A DNA stretch of 64,000 nt. It comes from Pontibacter ruber. GTDB taxonomy: Bacteria > Bacteroidota > Bacteroidia > Cytophagales > Hymenobacteraceae. Under the pieces are notes generated by a model, which worked only from the letters and a program-made list of their open reading frames with translations, ran no database searches and had not been told where the DNA came from. A program made the position numbers and the translations under genes. The stretch covers positions 248,001-312,000 of the forward strand of contig NZ_JALPRR010000004.1 in assembly GCF_023630205.1 (NCBI RefSeq), in the 5' to 3' direction. Shown in pieces: positions 63,960 to 64,000 of the stretch (positions within the stretch are counted from its first letter, which is position 1; each line of letters begins with the position of its first letter).

Positions 63960-64000
63960 ATGCTCAATATCGTCTTGTTTGGCCCTCCGGGAGCCGGGAA
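63960..64000 (+). CDS. adk: Adenylate kinase, first 13 codons (cut by window edge)
   Basis: MLNIVLFGPPGAG is the start of the P-loop of adenylate kinase (G-P-P-G-A-G-K-G-T). The rest lies outside the window. Adk converts ATP and AMP to two ADP. Its place after hpt is typical for the phylum. Confidence 0.85.
   Translation, partial: MLNIVLFGPPGAG

Overview
The window looks like chromosomal DNA of a mid-GC Bacteroidota. Placement near Cytophagales/Hymenobacteraceae (Pontibacter-like) is my inference. The support is: Oar-like TonB-dependent receptors; DUF3857/transglutaminase-fold secreted proteins; an S46 dipeptidyl peptidase; a PorV/PorQ-like protein next to an HHH-plus-barrel protein; a SigZ-type sigma factor; many short-box lipoproteins; almost no Shine-Dalgarno sequences; and several promoters of the Bacteroidota form TTG-N19/20-TAnnTTTG.

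Layout. 1-0.8 kb: the tail of a DUF4130 protein and a small conserved hypothetical. 1.5-7.6 kb: three tandem secreted DUF3857/transglutaminase-fold proteins, two of which have lost the catalytic Cys and His. 7.8-9.4 kb: an organoarsenical-type cassette (ArsI/CadI-like lyase, ArsN/PAT-like acetyltransferase, SigZ). 9.4-10.1 kb: intergenic repeats. 10.1-16.4 kb: thioredoxin-like protein, atypical SDR, DUF1684 lipoprotein, AraC regulator, an sdpR-sdpI pair with a visible operator, and two membrane proteins. 16.5-21.3 kb: a partly AT-rich stretch with a GNAT gene and its decayed duplicate, a secreted hemerythrin-like protein, a beta-helix lipoprotein and MmcQ/YjbR. 21.3-28.1 kb: a second copy of the repeats, YidD, S46 peptidase, the PorV-like/HHH-barrel pair and a MITE-like element. 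28.1-36 kb: HEAT-cyclophilin lipoprotein, two paired membrane proteins, a small basic secreted protein, an MFS transporter and two related lipoproteins. 36.1-37.9 kb: cysE-cysK. 38-40 kb: DUF2267, a secreted hypothetical, and a tRNA-Ala / GIY-YIG / tRNA-remnant cassette. 40-50.3 kb: three tandem Oar-like receptors on the minus strand. 50.4-58.3 kb: NlpC/P60, GlcD-type oxidase, alpha/beta hydrolase, asnB, and ugd-uxs. 58.4-64 kb: TPR protein, M42-like aminopeptidase, hppA, hpt and the first codons of adk.

Functional units: cysE and cysK catalyse the two steps from serine to cysteine. ugd and uxs convert UDP-glucose to UDP-glucuronate and then UDP-xylose. hppA hydrolyses PPi to pump ions and hpt/adk handle purines. 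sdpR-sdpI is an autoregulated membrane pair without an sdpC toxin.

The most unusual signal is genome-scale rather than a gene. The hexamer AGTATA/TATACT (core AAGTATA/TATACTT) occurs about 150 times by hand count, several times more than base composition predicts. It lies in both orientations, inside and between genes, often uses the ATA isoleucine codon in frame, and is paired in the stems of several terminators. This resembles uptake-sequence or HIP1-type repeats. The second most interesting item is the tRNA/GIY-YIG/tRNA-remnant cassette.
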